In this document: positions 16,074 to 25,173 of the stretch, piece after piece
How the letters are laid out: each line of letters opens with the position of its first letter
Numbering within the stretch: position 1 is the stretch's first letter
NCBI GenBank assembly: GCA_024235735.1
Contig: JACKLU010000023.1
Coordinates: 1-25,951 of the forward strand
Direction: 5' to 3'
DNA length: 25,951 bases
Source: Burkholderiales bacterium
Lineage (GTDB): Bacteria; Pseudomonadota; Gammaproteobacteria; Burkholderiales; Nitrosomonadaceae
Program-made: the position numbers and the translations under genes
Notes under the pieces: model-generated
Seen by the model: the letters and a program-made list of their open reading frames with translations, nothing else
The model's database searches: none
Told to the model about the DNA's origin: nothing

Positions 16074-17333
16074 TTATGCCCGAATCAATTCGCAAACCGT
16101 ATTCAAGTCAACTCTGGCCTGGTCGGTAAATTCCCGCAAGGATTTGAGCGTGACCTGCCGCGCCAGAGCTTCATCCTCTCCTATGATCATTGCATAACGC
16201 GCGCCACTTGCGTCCGCCTTTTTCATTTGCGCTTTAAAACTGCCGCCGCCACAGTGCAGGACAACCTGGCAATTCGCATCGCGCAAGTATTCAGCTGCTT
16301 GCCAGGCATATTCTGTAGCCTGCACGCCCTGGTGCACGATATAAATATCAGGCGCCGGTTGTGCAATCGCCTTGCCACATTCCTGCATCAGCGCCAGCAA
16401 GCGCTCGACGCCCATGGCAAAACCGCAAGCCGGCGCGGGTTTTCCGCCGACCTGTTCGATCAGTCCGTCATAACGCCCACCCGCACAGACAGCACCCTGC
16501 GCACCCAGTTTGTCGGTAATCCATTCAAAAACTGTGCGATTGTAATAATCCAGTCCGCGAACCAACCGGGGGTTAATCTCAAAAGTGACACCCCGTGCGC
16601 ACAAAATCTGTTGCACTGTTTCAAAATGAAGCCGGGATTCTTCATCCAGATCATCAATAAGCCTGGGCGCTTGTTCAATGATGGATTGCATCTGCGGATT
16701 TTTACTGTCCAGAATACGTAACGGATTGGTGTGCAGCCGTCTACCGGCTTCTTCATCCAGTGCGTCGACATGCTGCTGAAAATATTTGATCAGTCGCGCA
16801 CGGTGCAGCGCTCTGGATTCCGCATTCCCCAATGTGCCGATTTCAAGGCGCAGACCAGTTATACCGAGCATCCGCCATAATCGGGCGCACATGATGATCA
16901 GCTCCGCGTCGATATCCGGCCCGGAAAAACCCAGCGCTTCCACGCCGACCTGATGAAACTGCCGATAGCGGCCTTTCTGCGGACGTTCATGCCGGAACAT
17001 CGGCCCGGAATAATAAAGCCGCTGCGGCCCGCCATACAACAGGTTATGTTCGATCACCGCGCGAACGCAGGATGCGGTGCCTTCAGGACGCAGCGCCAGA
17101 CTATCGTTATTGAGATGATCAACAAAGCAATACATCTCTTTTTCGACAATATCGGTCACTTCCCCGATGGAGCGCACGAACAGATCGCTTTGTTCAACGA
17201 TGGGCGTGCGGATATTTCGATAACCATACATTGCCAGCCAGTCCTGCACGGTCTGCTCAAAAAACTGCCATTGATACGCTTCGTCGGGAAGCGTATCGTT
17301 CATCCCGCGAACAGCCTTGATTATTTTAGTCAT
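16074..17333 (-). CDS. hisS: Histidine--tRNA ligase
   Basis: A class II synthetase that charges tRNA-His. The 419 residues carry the N-terminal KAVRGMNDTLP and the motif 2 region LYYSGPMFRHERPQKGRYRQ at about 106-125. The histidine-specific RGLDYYNRTVFEW is at about 260-272, and motif 3 with GGRYDGL and GFAMGVERLL follows. The anticodon-binding domain fills the last 95 or so residues. Its ATG shares one base with the ispG stop (TGATG at 17333), so the two are translationally coupled. Confidence 0.97.
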   Translation of the reverse strand: MTKIIKAVRGMNDTLPDEAYQWQFFEQTVQDWLAMYGYRNIRTPIVEQSDLFVRSIGEVTDIVEKEMYCFVDHLNNDSLALRPEGTASCVRAVIEHNLLYGGPQRLYYSGPMFRHERPQKGRYRQFHQVGVEALGFSGPDIDAELIIMCARLWRMLGITGLRLEIGTLGNAESRALHRARLIKYFQQHVDALDEEAGRRLHTNPLRILDSKNPQMQSIIEQAPRLIDDLDEESRLHFETVQQILCARGVTFEINPRLVRGLDYYNRTVFEWITDKLGAQGAVCAGGRYDGLIEQVGGKPAPACGFAMGVERLLALMQECGKAIAQPAPDIYIVHQGVQATEYAWQAAEYLRDANCQVVLHCGGGSFKAQMKKADASGARYAMIIGEDEALARQVTLKSLREFTDQARVDLNTVCELIRA

Positions 17334-18574
17334 CAGCCCGCTTTTCTCGGGTATTTTTCGCGTACATAATGGTCGACAATTTGCCGGAATTCACCCGCGA
17401 TATTATCGCCTTTCAAGGTTACCGTTTTCTCGCCATCGACAAACACCGGCGCGACCGGACTCTCACCCGAACCCGGCAGACTGATGCCGATATTGGCATG
17501 CTTGCTTTCACCCGGCCCATTGACTACACATCCCATCACAGCCAGCGTCATGTTCTCCACACCGTCATACTGCTCGCGCCATACAATCATTTCCTCGCGC
17601 ACATAAGCCTGTATACTTTCGGCCAGTTCCTGGAAATAGGTGCTAGTCGTGCGTCCGCATCCCGGACATGCCGCGACCAGCGGTACAAATGCGCGCAAAC
17701 CCATGGTTTGCAGAATTTCCTGGGCGACAACTACCTCGCGCGAGCGTGAACCGCCCGGCTCGGGCGTCAGCGAAATCCGTATTGTGTCGCCGATTCCTTC
17801 CTGCAACAGCACCGCCAGTGCAGCCGTCGACGCCACAATGCCCTTGGATCCCATACCAGCCTCGGTCAACCCCAGATGCAAAGCGTAATCGCAGCGTGCA
17901 GCCAGTTCACGGTAAACCCGGATCAGATCCTGTACGCCGCTGACTTTGCACGACAACACGATATGATCGCGTGGCAGTCCGATTTCCTCGGCTTTTGCCG
18001 CACTTTCCAGCGCGGAGGTGATCAACGCCTCGCGCATCACGTAAGCGGCATCCTGCGGTTCACTGGCGCGCGCATTTTCATCCATGATACGCGCCAGCAT
18101 CTCCTGATCGAGACTGCCCCAATTGACGCCGATCCGGATCGGCTTGTCGTATTTGCAGGCCGTTTCAATCAGTGTGGCAAATTGTTCATCTCTTTTTTTG
18201 CCTTTGCCGACATTGCCGGGATTGATACGAAACTTGGCCAGCGCCTGCGCGCATTCCGGATATGCGGTCAGCAGTTTATGCCCGTTGAAATGAAAATCGC
18301 CAATCAGCGGCACATGACATCCCATATCATCGAGCCGCTGACGAATACCTGCGACTGCTTTGGCCGCCTCAAGCGAATTGACGGTAATGCGCACCAGTTC
18401 TGAGCCGGCGCGCGCCAATTGAAAGACCTGTTCAGTCGTCGCTATTTCATCGGCAGTATCGGTATTGGTCATTGACTGGACGACGACAGGGGCGCTCCCG
18501 CCAATCCGGATGGAACCGACTTGAACCCCGACAGAAGCACGCCGCAACGAAGCCGGATTATCTTGAGACATCAT
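17333..18574 (-). CDS. ispG: 4-hydroxy-3-methylbut-2-en-1-yl diphosphate synthase IspG (GcpE)
   Basis: An iron-sulfur enzyme of the MEP pathway that converts MEcPP to HMBPP for isoprenoid synthesis. The 413-residue protein shows VVQSMTNTDTAD near the N-terminus, GDFHFNGHKLL, and INPGNVG. The 4Fe-4S ligands are Cys303 and Cys306 in CPGCGRTTSTYF and Cys349 in MGCVVNGPGE, with Glu356 of that motif as the fourth ligand. Two adjacent ATGs (18574 and 18571) are possible starts, without a clear Shine-Dalgarno. It overlaps hisS by one base and follows rodZ after 63 bp, which include the small palindrome CATTGCGCAATG. Confidence 0.97.
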   Translation of the reverse strand: MMSQDNPASLRRASVGVQVGSIRIGGSAPVVVQSMTNTDTADEIATTEQVFQLARAGSELVRITVNSLEAAKAVAGIRQRLDDMGCHVPLIGDFHFNGHKLLTAYPECAQALAKFRINPGNVGKGKKRDEQFATLIETACKYDKPIRIGVNWGSLDQEMLARIMDENARASEPQDAAYVMREALITSALESAAKAEEIGLPRDHIVLSCKVSGVQDLIRVYRELAARCDYALHLGLTEAGMGSKGIVASTAALAVLLQEGIGDTIRISLTPEPGGSRSREVVVAQEILQTMGLRAFVPLVAACPGCGRTTSTYFQELAESIQAYVREEMIVWREQYDGVENMTLAVMGCVVNGPGESKHANIGISLPGSGESPVAPVFVDGEKTVTLKGDNIAGEFRQIVDHYVREKYPRKAG

Positions 18575-18637
18575 TTTTCATTATCACTTTCGATATTCTG
18601 TTATCAGGAAAACCATTCACATTGCGCAATGCCAGCA

Positions 18638-19720
18638 TTATTCAAGCATCAAATGCGCGCTGCCCTTGGTTGGGTGTGTATAGGGATTAATATCAACCGT
18701 TCTGTCATTATAATTCAGTTCAACAGCCGATGCTTTGCCGATCGATACGGACAACGGTCTTTTCCCGCTCACGCGCTGCTGCGTTCCACGGGCATTCTGC
18801 TGATCAAAAATGACTTCGTCATTGCCATCGATCACTTTGATATGCGTATCGCCGGTAAAGTTAAAAAACAGCGTGCCTACGGTATTCAGGCTCGCCATCG
18901 GCAACTGCATAACGATTGATTCGGATGCGCCCGCACCGGAACCCGATCGGATCGGCCCGGCAGGGTTGGCGGATAATTTCAAAGCGGGCAGCGAAAGCTG
19001 CAATTCCACCGTACCCTGGTCATCGCTCCGATGCATGACTTTTTCGGTTTCAAGCGCATTCTCTTCGGTTGCCAGCCATGTCAGCCATAGCGGTAATTTC
19101 TCGTACAGAAAAAAACCCGCCGCCGCCAAAACGATGAGCAGCACGATGATTCGCAAGAAATGGCCATTTCCCTGCTTTTCTCTCGAAGAAGGCGCCATCT
19201 CCTGAATTTTAAAAGGTGTTTGTCCAGCATTGTTGGCATGGGCCGCCTGCGTTGCCGTCGCCATGAACCCGGGCAGCATGCGCACTGCGGCATTGGCGTC
19301 AAGATGCATCAGATTGGCGTAATTACGTACAAATCCGCGCACAAACGTACGCCCCGGCAATGCATCGAAATCTTCTTTTTCAATCGCCTCAACTTGCTGA
19401 GCTGAAATACGCAATTGGCGCGACACCTCTTCAATGCTTATATTTCTGGTTTCGCGCGCATGACGCAGCATATGCCCCACACCTTGAACAACACTGGCCG
19501 TATCCAGCAGGTGTGTGTCTTGCGTCTCCTCATCTGCTTTATTTTTCAGGAAATGGCTGATTTCAGGCTCACTTTCCGGGAAGGTCATTTTTTCCTGTGG
19601 TTCGGACGGATTCGGGTTTGTTGCTGCCGGGACATTCGGATCATCATCACGCGCTTGCGCGGAATCCTGGCTGGCTTTCCCGCTGTCGTTATTACCGGTG
19701 TTATCAAAAAGATTATTCAT
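18638..19720 (-). CDS. rodZ: Cytoskeletal protein RodZ
   Basis: A membrane protein that links MreB to the cell-wall elongation machinery and sets rod shape. The 360 residues start with an acidic, probably disordered stretch of about 75 residues. A helix-turn-helix domain at about 79-150 follows (GHMLRHARETRNISIEEV, LPGRTFVRGFVRNYA). One membrane helix lies at about 187-208 and a periplasmic C-terminal domain of the DUF4115 type at about 235-360. The N-terminal stretch before the HTH is longer than in E. coli RodZ, where the HTH begins within the first 20-30 residues. The ATG directly abuts the pilF stop (TAG ATG), so the two are coupled. Confidence 0.93.
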   Translation of the reverse strand: MNNLFDNTGNNDSGKASQDSAQARDDDPNVPAATNPNPSEPQEKMTFPESEPEISHFLKNKADEETQDTHLLDTASVVQGVGHMLRHARETRNISIEEVSRQLRISAQQVEAIEKEDFDALPGRTFVRGFVRNYANLMHLDANAAVRMLPGFMATATQAAHANNAGQTPFKIQEMAPSSREKQGNGHFLRIIVLLIVLAAAGFFLYEKLPLWLTWLATEENALETEKVMHRSDDQGTVELQLSLPALKLSANPAGPIRSGSGAGASESIVMQLPMASLNTVGTLFFNFTGDTHIKVIDGNDEVIFDQQNARGTQQRVSGKRPLSVSIGKASAVELNYNDRTVDINPYTHPTKGSAHLMLE

Positions 19721-20515
19721 CTATAATCTGCCCTCTCTTGCAGCCCTGGCTTCTTTTGAATCGGGAAAAAGTTTCTGCAGCTGAAACATATAACTATCAA
19801 CCGCGCGGGGATTGTTCATGGCGCGCTCGATTTGTATCCCCAGCTCAAGGCTCTTCACGGTCGGCGAGTATTTCTGTTTGAATTCAGTCAACCTGGACTG
19901 CGCCGCGGCCAATTGACCTCGCTTGAAATCCATTTCAATCAACCCGACCAGCGCGGGCCTGTAGCTCGAATGCAGCGTCAGCGCTTCCCTTAAAAAAAAC
20001 GAAGCTTCTGTGAAATTATTCCGCTTAATCTCGCAAAGTCCTGCATTGGCATAGGCAATGTGCCGGGTCTCGTAAAGCGGATCATTGATGGCGCGCCTGA
20101 AATGATCGATCGCCCGGTCAATCTGGTCAGGATACCGCTCGCACAGAAACCAGCCGTAATTGTTGTGTATTTCAGGATCGTCAGGCGCGAGTCTCAGCGC
20201 ACGTTCAAAACTGGACTGCGCCTTGCTGTTTTCATCAAGCGCCATATGGATCAATCCAAGCACATTATACGTCGGGGCATAATTAGGATTTGACTTCAAC
20301 GCAGCATCAACTTCCTCCAATGCGACTTTATACTGTCTCCGGAAGTAATATTCAGACGCCAGTTCGGTATGAATTTTCGCACTTTTGGCGACGCGCGCGG
20401 CTTCCTGTTCCGGCGTCAAGATGACGCCACTCGGTTCATGAACGCAACCTGCCGCGAAGACAATCATCAAACAGCACAAAAAAAACAAACGGTTTTTACT
20501 TCGAACATGCATCAT
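19721..20515 (-). CDS. pilF: Type IV pilus biogenesis/stability lipoprotein PilF (PilW family)
   Basis: A TPR lipoprotein needed for assembly or stability of the PilQ secretin in type IV pilus systems. The 264 residues begin with a basic, hydrophobic signal peptide ending in an AAGC lipobox (Cys24). TPR repeats follow, for example YYFRRQYKVALEEVDAAL, YNVLGLIHMALDENSKAQ, NNYGWFLCERYPDQIDRA, and YANAGLCEIKRNNFTEAS. The gene overlaps the rlmN stop by four bases (ATGA) and abuts rodZ, the typical betaproteobacterial and gammaproteobacterial arrangement. No other pilus gene is in the window, so pilus production is inferred only. Confidence 0.92.
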   Translation of the reverse strand: MMHVRSKNRLFFLCCLMIVFAAGCVHEPSGVILTPEQEAARVAKSAKIHTELASEYYFRRQYKVALEEVDAALKSNPNYAPTYNVLGLIHMALDENSKAQSSFERALRLAPDDPEIHNNYGWFLCERYPDQIDRAIDHFRRAINDPLYETRHIAYANAGLCEIKRNNFTEASFFLREALTLHSSYRPALVGLIEMDFKRGQLAAAQSRLTEFKQKYSPTVKSLELGIQIERAMNNPRAVDSYMFQLQKLFPDSKEARAAREGRL

Positions 20516-21654
20516 CGTGTGGCCTCCATTACATTCCTGTCCGCACAGCCGCTCATCGTACGGCGCGTTTTATCCCGCACCTGTCCAGCAAGTTGTCCGC
20601 ATGCGGCAGCAATATCATCACCTCGCGTTCTGCGGACTGTTGTGACCAGACCGGCCTGCATCAGGACATCGCGAAAAATACGAATTGTTTCGGCGGAAGA
20701 GCGTTTAAATCCGGAATTGGGAAATGGATTAAAAGGAATCAGGTTGAATTTACACGGCACATCCCTGACCAGCGCCACCAGTTCGGCAGCGTGTGCGATG
20801 CTGTCATTTACGCCATCCAGCATCACATATTCGAATGTAATGAAATCCCTCGGCGCAGCCGGCAGGTAGCGGCGGCATGCCGCCATCAATTCGCTGAGCG
20901 GATATTTTTTGTTGATGGGCACCAGCTCATCGCGCAATGCATCGTTCGGCGCGTGCAGCGACACCGCCAGGGCAACCGGACAGCGCTCGCGCAACCGGTC
21001 CAGCGCCGGAATCAACCCCGAAGTGCTGACCGTGACGCGTCTGCGCGATAATCCATACGCATGGTCATCCAGCATCAGATGCAGCGCCGTCACGACATTT
21101 TCAAAATTAGCCAGCGGTTCGCCCATGCCCATCATGACAACATTCGTCACTCTGCGCTCAGGCTGTCGATCCTGTCCGGGCGGCAATGCATGCAACGCAT
21201 GCGCGTCGTCGTCTGATCCGAGCATCCTGTTCGCCAGCCACAGTTGTCCAATAATTTCCGCAACGGTCAGGTTACGATTGAATCCCTGTTTGCCTGTCGA
21301 ACAAAACGCGCAGGCCAGCGCGCAACCGACTTGACTGGAGACACACAGCGTCCCGCGGTCCGCTTCAGGTATAAACACGCTTTCAATGCCGTTATTGTCG
21401 CCCACTGAAAGCAGCCATTTGCGCGTGCCGTCGGCTGCAACGTGATCACGCAGCACCCGCGGCAGCTCAATTCCGGCATGTTTTGCCAGCTTATCACGCA
21501 AAGCTTTTGACAGATCGCTCATCGCGGCAATATCCGCGCTTCCCGACTGATGCATCCACTTCAGCAACTGCTTTGCACGAAAAGGCTTCTCACCCATTTC
21601 CGTCAGAAAACGGGTGAGCCCTTCCCTGTCATAATCCAGCAAATTAACCGTCAT
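20512..21654 (-). CDS. rlmN: Dual-specificity RNA methyltransferase RlmN
   Basis: A radical-SAM enzyme that methylates C2 of A2503 in 23S rRNA and A37 of some tRNAs. The 380 residues carry the CxxxCxxC motif as C111-ALA-C115-AF-C118 in GCALACAFCSTGKQGFNRNL, MMGMGEPL at about 174-181, and the catalytic Cys352 in DDIAAACGQLAG. A stretch at about 146-168 (LGSDDDAHALHALPPG) looks like a small insertion relative to E. coli, as I recall that sequence. I place the start at ATG 21654; a TTG two codons earlier (21660) is the alternative. Neither has a clear Shine-Dalgarno. It follows ndk by 20 bp. Confidence 0.95.
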   Translation of the reverse strand: MTVNLLDYDREGLTRFLTEMGEKPFRAKQLLKWMHQSGSADIAAMSDLSKALRDKLAKHAGIELPRVLRDHVAADGTRKWLLSVGDNNGIESVFIPEADRGTLCVSSQVGCALACAFCSTGKQGFNRNLTVAEIIGQLWLANRMLGSDDDAHALHALPPGQDRQPERRVTNVVMMGMGEPLANFENVVTALHLMLDDHAYGLSRRRVTVSTSGLIPALDRLRERCPVALAVSLHAPNDALRDELVPINKKYPLSELMAACRRYLPAAPRDFITFEYVMLDGVNDSIAHAAELVALVRDVPCKFNLIPFNPFPNSGFKRSSAETIRIFRDVLMQAGLVTTVRRTRGDDIAAACGQLAGQVRDKTRRTMSGCADRNVMEATR

Positions 21655-21674
21655 ATTCAAAACAGCGTCAAAAA

Positions 21675-22100
21675 CTAGCGTGTGTAAATGTCCAACGCAG
21701 GAAAAAAGCAGGCAATTTCAACAGCAGCGGTTTCAGGTGCATCGGAGCCGTGAACCGCATTGGCGTCGATACTCTCGGCAAAATCAGCACGAATGGTGCC
21801 TTTCTCGGCTTTTTTCGGATCCGTCGCGCCCATCAAGTCCCGATTTTTCCGGATAGCGTCTTCACCTTCAAGCACTTGAACCATCACAGGCCCCGAAATC
21901 ATGAACTCGACCAGATCATTAAAAAAGGGGCGTTCACGGTGAACCGCATAAAACTGTTCGGCTTCGGATCTGGAAAGATGCTTCATACGCGCGGCAATTA
22001 TTTTTAATCCATTTGATTCAAAACGGGAATAAATCTGACCAATGACATTTTTCGCAACGGCATCAGGTTTGATAATGGATAAGGTTCTTTCAATTGCCAT
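21675..22100 (-). CDS. ndk: Nucleoside diphosphate kinase
   Basis: It transfers gamma-phosphates between nucleoside di- and triphosphates through a phosphohistidine. The 141-residue length is typical. Landmarks are ERTLSIIKPDAV at the N-terminus, MISGPVMVQVLEG, MGATDPKKAEKGTIR, and the active-site His117 in NAVHGSD. The frame is open to 22145, but the ATG at 22100 is preceded by GGAG at the right distance and matches the family N-terminus, so the 15 extra residues are not coding. It opens the long minus-strand gene run. Confidence 0.97.
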   Translation of the reverse strand: MAIERTLSIIKPDAVAKNVIGQIYSRFESNGLKIIAARMKHLSRSEAEQFYAVHRERPFFNDLVEFMISGPVMVQVLEGEDAIRKNRDLMGATDPKKAEKGTIRADFAESIDANAVHGSDAPETAAVEIACFFPALDIYTR

Positions 22101-22107
22101 CAAATAA

Positions 22108-22111
22108 CTCC
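22108..22111 (-). promoter_or_regulatory. Ribosome binding site of ndk
   Basis: GGAG on the minus strand, seven bases before the ATG at 22100. It decides the start over the in-frame upstream codon at 22145. Confidence 0.7.
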
Positions 22112-22160
22112 AATAAATTAGTAAATTAAAGGCATATTTTAACAAAAAAAAGCGGTAAAT
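22112..22160 (-). promoter_or_regulatory. A+T-rich probable promoter region of ndk
   Basis: The 120-bp gap upstream of ndk contains a strongly A+T-rich stretch on the minus strand. It includes TAAAAT (22136-22141), a five-of-six match to a -10 box, and TTGTTA overlapping it as a possible -35 for a more distal TACTAA. I cannot choose one clean -35/-10 pair, so only the region is called. It is the likely start of the ndk-rlmN-pilF-rodZ transcript. Confidence 0.3.
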
Positions 22161-22220
22161 TCCGGAAAACAGGTTTAATTTTTATGCAACTGCCGGATGG
22201 CTATACCCGCATGACCGGAT

Positions 22221-23930
22221 TTACTCGGCTTTACGCCCCGCCGCTGTCATCATCTTTTCGATATGCTTCTCGACGTCTTCCTTGCTGAAACCGATTGCGC
22301 TGGCGACACGATCGGCATGACTGACGCGCGAGATACCGTCAATCAGACGATGCGTCGGCCCCTGCGCGACAAACTCAACCTGCAGATAACGCCCTATACT
22401 CTCGCTTTGCAAATGTTCACAGAGTTCATGGTTATGCGTCACCAGCAGTGTGCTCGCGCCGAGATGATGAAACCCCTTCAGAATGTATTCCGACAAAGTC
22501 ATTTTTTCTTCAAAAGTAGTGCCTTCGGACAGTTCATCGAGCACCACCAGACTGCGTGGCGTGGTGTTGAAAAAGATTTCGCGGGTGCGTTTCAGTTCAT
22601 GACCGAAACGCCCCATCCCGGCAGCCAGCTGCCCCGGATCGGGAACCTGATAGTACAGATGTTCCACCGGCGTCAGCTCAGCCGATGTTGCCGGAATATA
22701 ACAACCTATCTGCCCAAGCAGCTGAATCTGCGCCACGGTTTTACAGTACGCGGTTTTTCCGCCGCTGTTCGGCCCGGTAATAATCAGCAGCCTGCCGATA
22801 GTGTCCAGCGTTATATCGTTGGGCACATAGTCCGGCTTTTCGTGAATCAACAATGGATTTTTGGCATTCACCACAATCAGCAGGTGATGCTGCTCATCCT
22901 GCACGCCGGGCAGGATCATTGATTCATGCAATGTCCGCCGATAACGGCTGAAAGACATCAATTCATCGAGCATGCCCAGCGCCTCAACGGCCTTGGCGAG
23001 ATCCGCGCTTTGCCTGAATTGCCGGCGCAGTGGATAAATAACCGCATCGCGGTCATACGCCCCCATCGCCAGCAGTACAATCGGAAAAACCGGAACCGTG
23101 AGTACCAGAATACCGTAACCGATGTACGATGCCCCCAGTTCCGGCGCCATGATTTCGAAAAAAAACATAATGGCATACACCGCCGCAATAAAGAACAGTA
23201 TTGGCATCCACTTGAAAAGTGACGGATGGAAACGGGGCAACGGCAGAAAACGCGGCTTTTCCGATTGTGTTTTGAATTTATCGTTGGACAGATAAACCGG
23301 GCCTTTCATCAATTGATAAATCCGCGATTGCTCAAACCCCTGTATCGTTTCAACAATATCGCGCAAATACCGGCTTTCCGGCTGCGGCAGCGCCTTGGCG
23401 TCTTCAACCATTTCCACCGCGTAGCGCGTGCCTTCCCGGTATTGGTAATAACCGTAGCCACCAAATTCGAGCCTGCCCGTCCGTTCAGCCGGCACATCCG
23501 TCGTCAACCCGCCGGAAAATTCGCCATACAGCAGATATTTCAGCGTATGTTCGTATCGCGCTCTCTGCCCCACATAGTTTTCAAGCGATTCCCGCAATTG
23601 CGTGTCGGACTCTATTTCACGCAGCGCGTCCTGTTTGTGCCGCAGTAACCGGGCGTCAGACAGAGGCCGGGCCAACGACCGGTACAGGCAGAACCGGCCG
23701 ATTTCCGTTTTTGTATGATTGATGGTGTCGAATAACTTGTCAGCTTCTATGGCTGCAAATGTTTTCGGGTCTATCGCGCCATAATCCGATTCGGTCAACC
23801 GCAGCGCCTCAAATGAGGCAGGCTGATCGCTACCGGACAGAATGTACGGGTAATGCCCTGTCGCTAAAGGCGCATCTCCGGATGCATGCAAGGAGAATTG
23901 ATTCATATTTTGGTAATCCGCGTTAATCAT
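22221..23930 (-). CDS. Membrane-anchored MutS-family ATPase
   Basis: A 569-residue protein with the ATPase domain of MutS proteins at its C-terminus. Walker A GPNSGGKT is at 386-393, GRFGHELKRTREIF at about 440-453, Walker B LVVLDELSEGTTFEE at 461-475 and the switch LVTHNHEL with His499. The N-terminal half resembles the MutS lever region (DTINHTKTEIGRFCLYRSL). No mismatch-recognition domain with the Phe-x-Glu motif is visible. Two adjacent hydrophobic segments at about 241-262 and 268-291 predict a membrane hairpin in the middle of the protein. That fits MutS-related membrane proteins rather than mismatch-repair MutS. The role is unknown. ATGs at 23930 and 23906 are possible starts; neither has a Shine-Dalgarno. 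The longer frame to 24182 only runs opposite the adaptor gene. It diverges from the adaptor gene across 79 bp. Confidence 0.8.
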   Translation of the reverse strand: MINADYQNMNQFSLHASGDAPLATGHYPYILSGSDQPASFEALRLTESDYGAIDPKTFAAIEADKLFDTINHTKTEIGRFCLYRSLARPLSDARLLRHKQDALREIESDTQLRESLENYVGQRARYEHTLKYLLYGEFSGGLTTDVPAERTGRLEFGGYGYYQYREGTRYAVEMVEDAKALPQPESRYLRDIVETIQGFEQSRIYQLMKGPVYLSNDKFKTQSEKPRFLPLPRFHPSLFKWMPILFFIAAVYAIMFFFEIMAPELGASYIGYGILVLTVPVFPIVLLAMGAYDRDAVIYPLRRQFRQSADLAKAVEALGMLDELMSFSRYRRTLHESMILPGVQDEQHHLLIVVNAKNPLLIHEKPDYVPNDITLDTIGRLLIITGPNSGGKTAYCKTVAQIQLLGQIGCYIPATSAELTPVEHLYYQVPDPGQLAAGMGRFGHELKRTREIFFNTTPRSLVVLDELSEGTTFEEKMTLSEYILKGFHHLGASTLLVTHNHELCEHLQSESIGRYLQVEFVAQGPTHRLIDGISRVSHADRVASAIGFSKEDVEKHIEKMMTAAGRKAE

Positions 23931-24009
23931 TTGTTTTGAATGTGTACAATACCGTTTTCCGAGAAATGGCAAACCTGCAAAATGTTTTTTACACCCCTCT
24001 TCTGTCGCC

Positions 24010-25173
24010 ATGCCGCGTGCGAATAAATCCTTCCGGCTCATTGGTCTGGCCGTTTTCCTGACCCTGAGCGCCGCAGCGGCCTGGTATTTTACCCGCCCCG
24101 GCCCGGTCGAAGTGGAATTCAGTGTCATCACGCATGGGCGCGTTGAAACGACGGCGGTCAACACGCGCGCGGGCACCATCAAAGCCTGTCAGCGCGCCAG
24201 TCTGGCCCCGGCATTCGGCGGCCAGATCACCAGAATTCTGGTCGAGGAAGGCGATTACGTTGAAAAAAATCAGATTCTACTGGAATTATGGAATACCGAC
24301 CTGATTGCACAACAGGAACTCGCCGAGCGCCAGCTGTCCATGTCGCAACAACGCGAACGCGAAGCCTGCATTCTCGCCGAAAATGCCTGGCGTGAATCAT
24401 ATCGCACCCAGCAATTGATTGACAAAGGATTCATCAGCCCGCAGCGCGCCGAAGACGCGGACGCCAATGCGCGCGCGCGTCAGGCGAACTGCGATGCCGC
24501 CCGTTCCGACATCCGGCGCGCGCGGGCGCAGGTCGACGTGGCCAAGGCTGGCCTGGAGCGCACGGTGCTCAAAGCGCCTTTTTCCGGCATCGTCGCCAAA
24601 ATAACCGGCGAGGTGGGTGAATACGCCACGCCGTCTCCGCCGGGTATTCCCATGCCACCGGTGATCGATCTGATCGACAATCGCTGTCTTTATGTGCTCG
24701 CGCCGATGGACGAAGTCGACGCGCCGAAAATCAAACTGGGGCAACCTGCGCGCATCACGCTGGACGCCATGCCGGACAAGGTTTTTCACGGCAAGGTCAG
24801 ACGCATCGCGCCTTATGTTACGGAAATAGAGAAGCAGGCGAGAACCGTCGACATTGAAGCCGAGTTCGACGCCATACCGGAACACAATCTGCTCGCCGGC
24901 TACAGCGCGGATATTGAAGTGATTCTCGACAGCCATGACCATGTGCTGCGCATTCCCACCCAGGCCATACGGCAGAACAATCGGGTGTGGCTGATCGATA
25001 CCGGCAACAGACTGGTAGAACAGCCGATCGAAACAGGACTGGCCAACTGGAGCTATACCGAAGTCGTGAGCGGATTGAACGAAGGCGACCGGGTGCTGGT
25101 TTCGTTCGATCTGGAAGAAATCAAACCAGGCATGGACGTTCATCCGAAAGCGGACGCTTCTGCAAAACCATGA
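24010..25173 (+). CDS. HlyD/MacA-like periplasmic adaptor (membrane fusion protein)
   Basis: This is the membrane-fusion part of an export or efflux pump that would join an ABC transporter to an outer-membrane channel. The 387 residues start with a membrane anchor at about 9-27. A split lipoyl-like domain follows: SLAPAFGGQITRILVEEGDYV at about 64-84 and VLKAPFSGIVAKITGEVGEY at about 186-205. The helical hairpin of about 99-183 between them is rich in Gln, Arg, Ala and Glu. Beta-barrel and membrane-proximal segments follow (IKLGQPARITLDAMPDKVF, LRIPTQAIRQNNRVWLI, VVSGLNEGDRVLV). The stop overlaps the next ATG (ATGA), so it is coupled to the ABC ATPase. No Shine-Dalgarno precedes the ATG. The substrate cannot be told. 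Confidence 0.88.
   Translation: MPRANKSFRLIGLAVFLTLSAAAAWYFTRPGPVEVEFSVITHGRVETTAVNTRAGTIKACQRASLAPAFGGQITRILVEEGDYVEKNQILLELWNTDLIAQQELAERQLSMSQQREREACILAENAWRESYRTQQLIDKGFISPQRAEDADANARARQANCDAARSDIRRARAQVDVAKAGLERTVLKAPFSGIVAKITGEVGEYATPSPPGIPMPPVIDLIDNRCLYVLAPMDEVDAPKIKLGQPARITLDAMPDKVFHGKVRRIAPYVTEIEKQARTVDIEAEFDAIPEHNLLAGYSADIEVILDSHDHVLRIPTQAIRQNNRVWLIDTGNRLVEQPIETGLANWSYTEVVSGLNEGDRVLVSFDLEEIKPGMDVHPKADASAKP

Noticed and set aside
23931..24182. N-terminal 84-residue extension of the MutS-like frame
   Set aside because: It runs opposite the start of the adaptor gene, has a composition unlike the rest, and no family resemblance; two good ATGs exist at 23930 and 23906.
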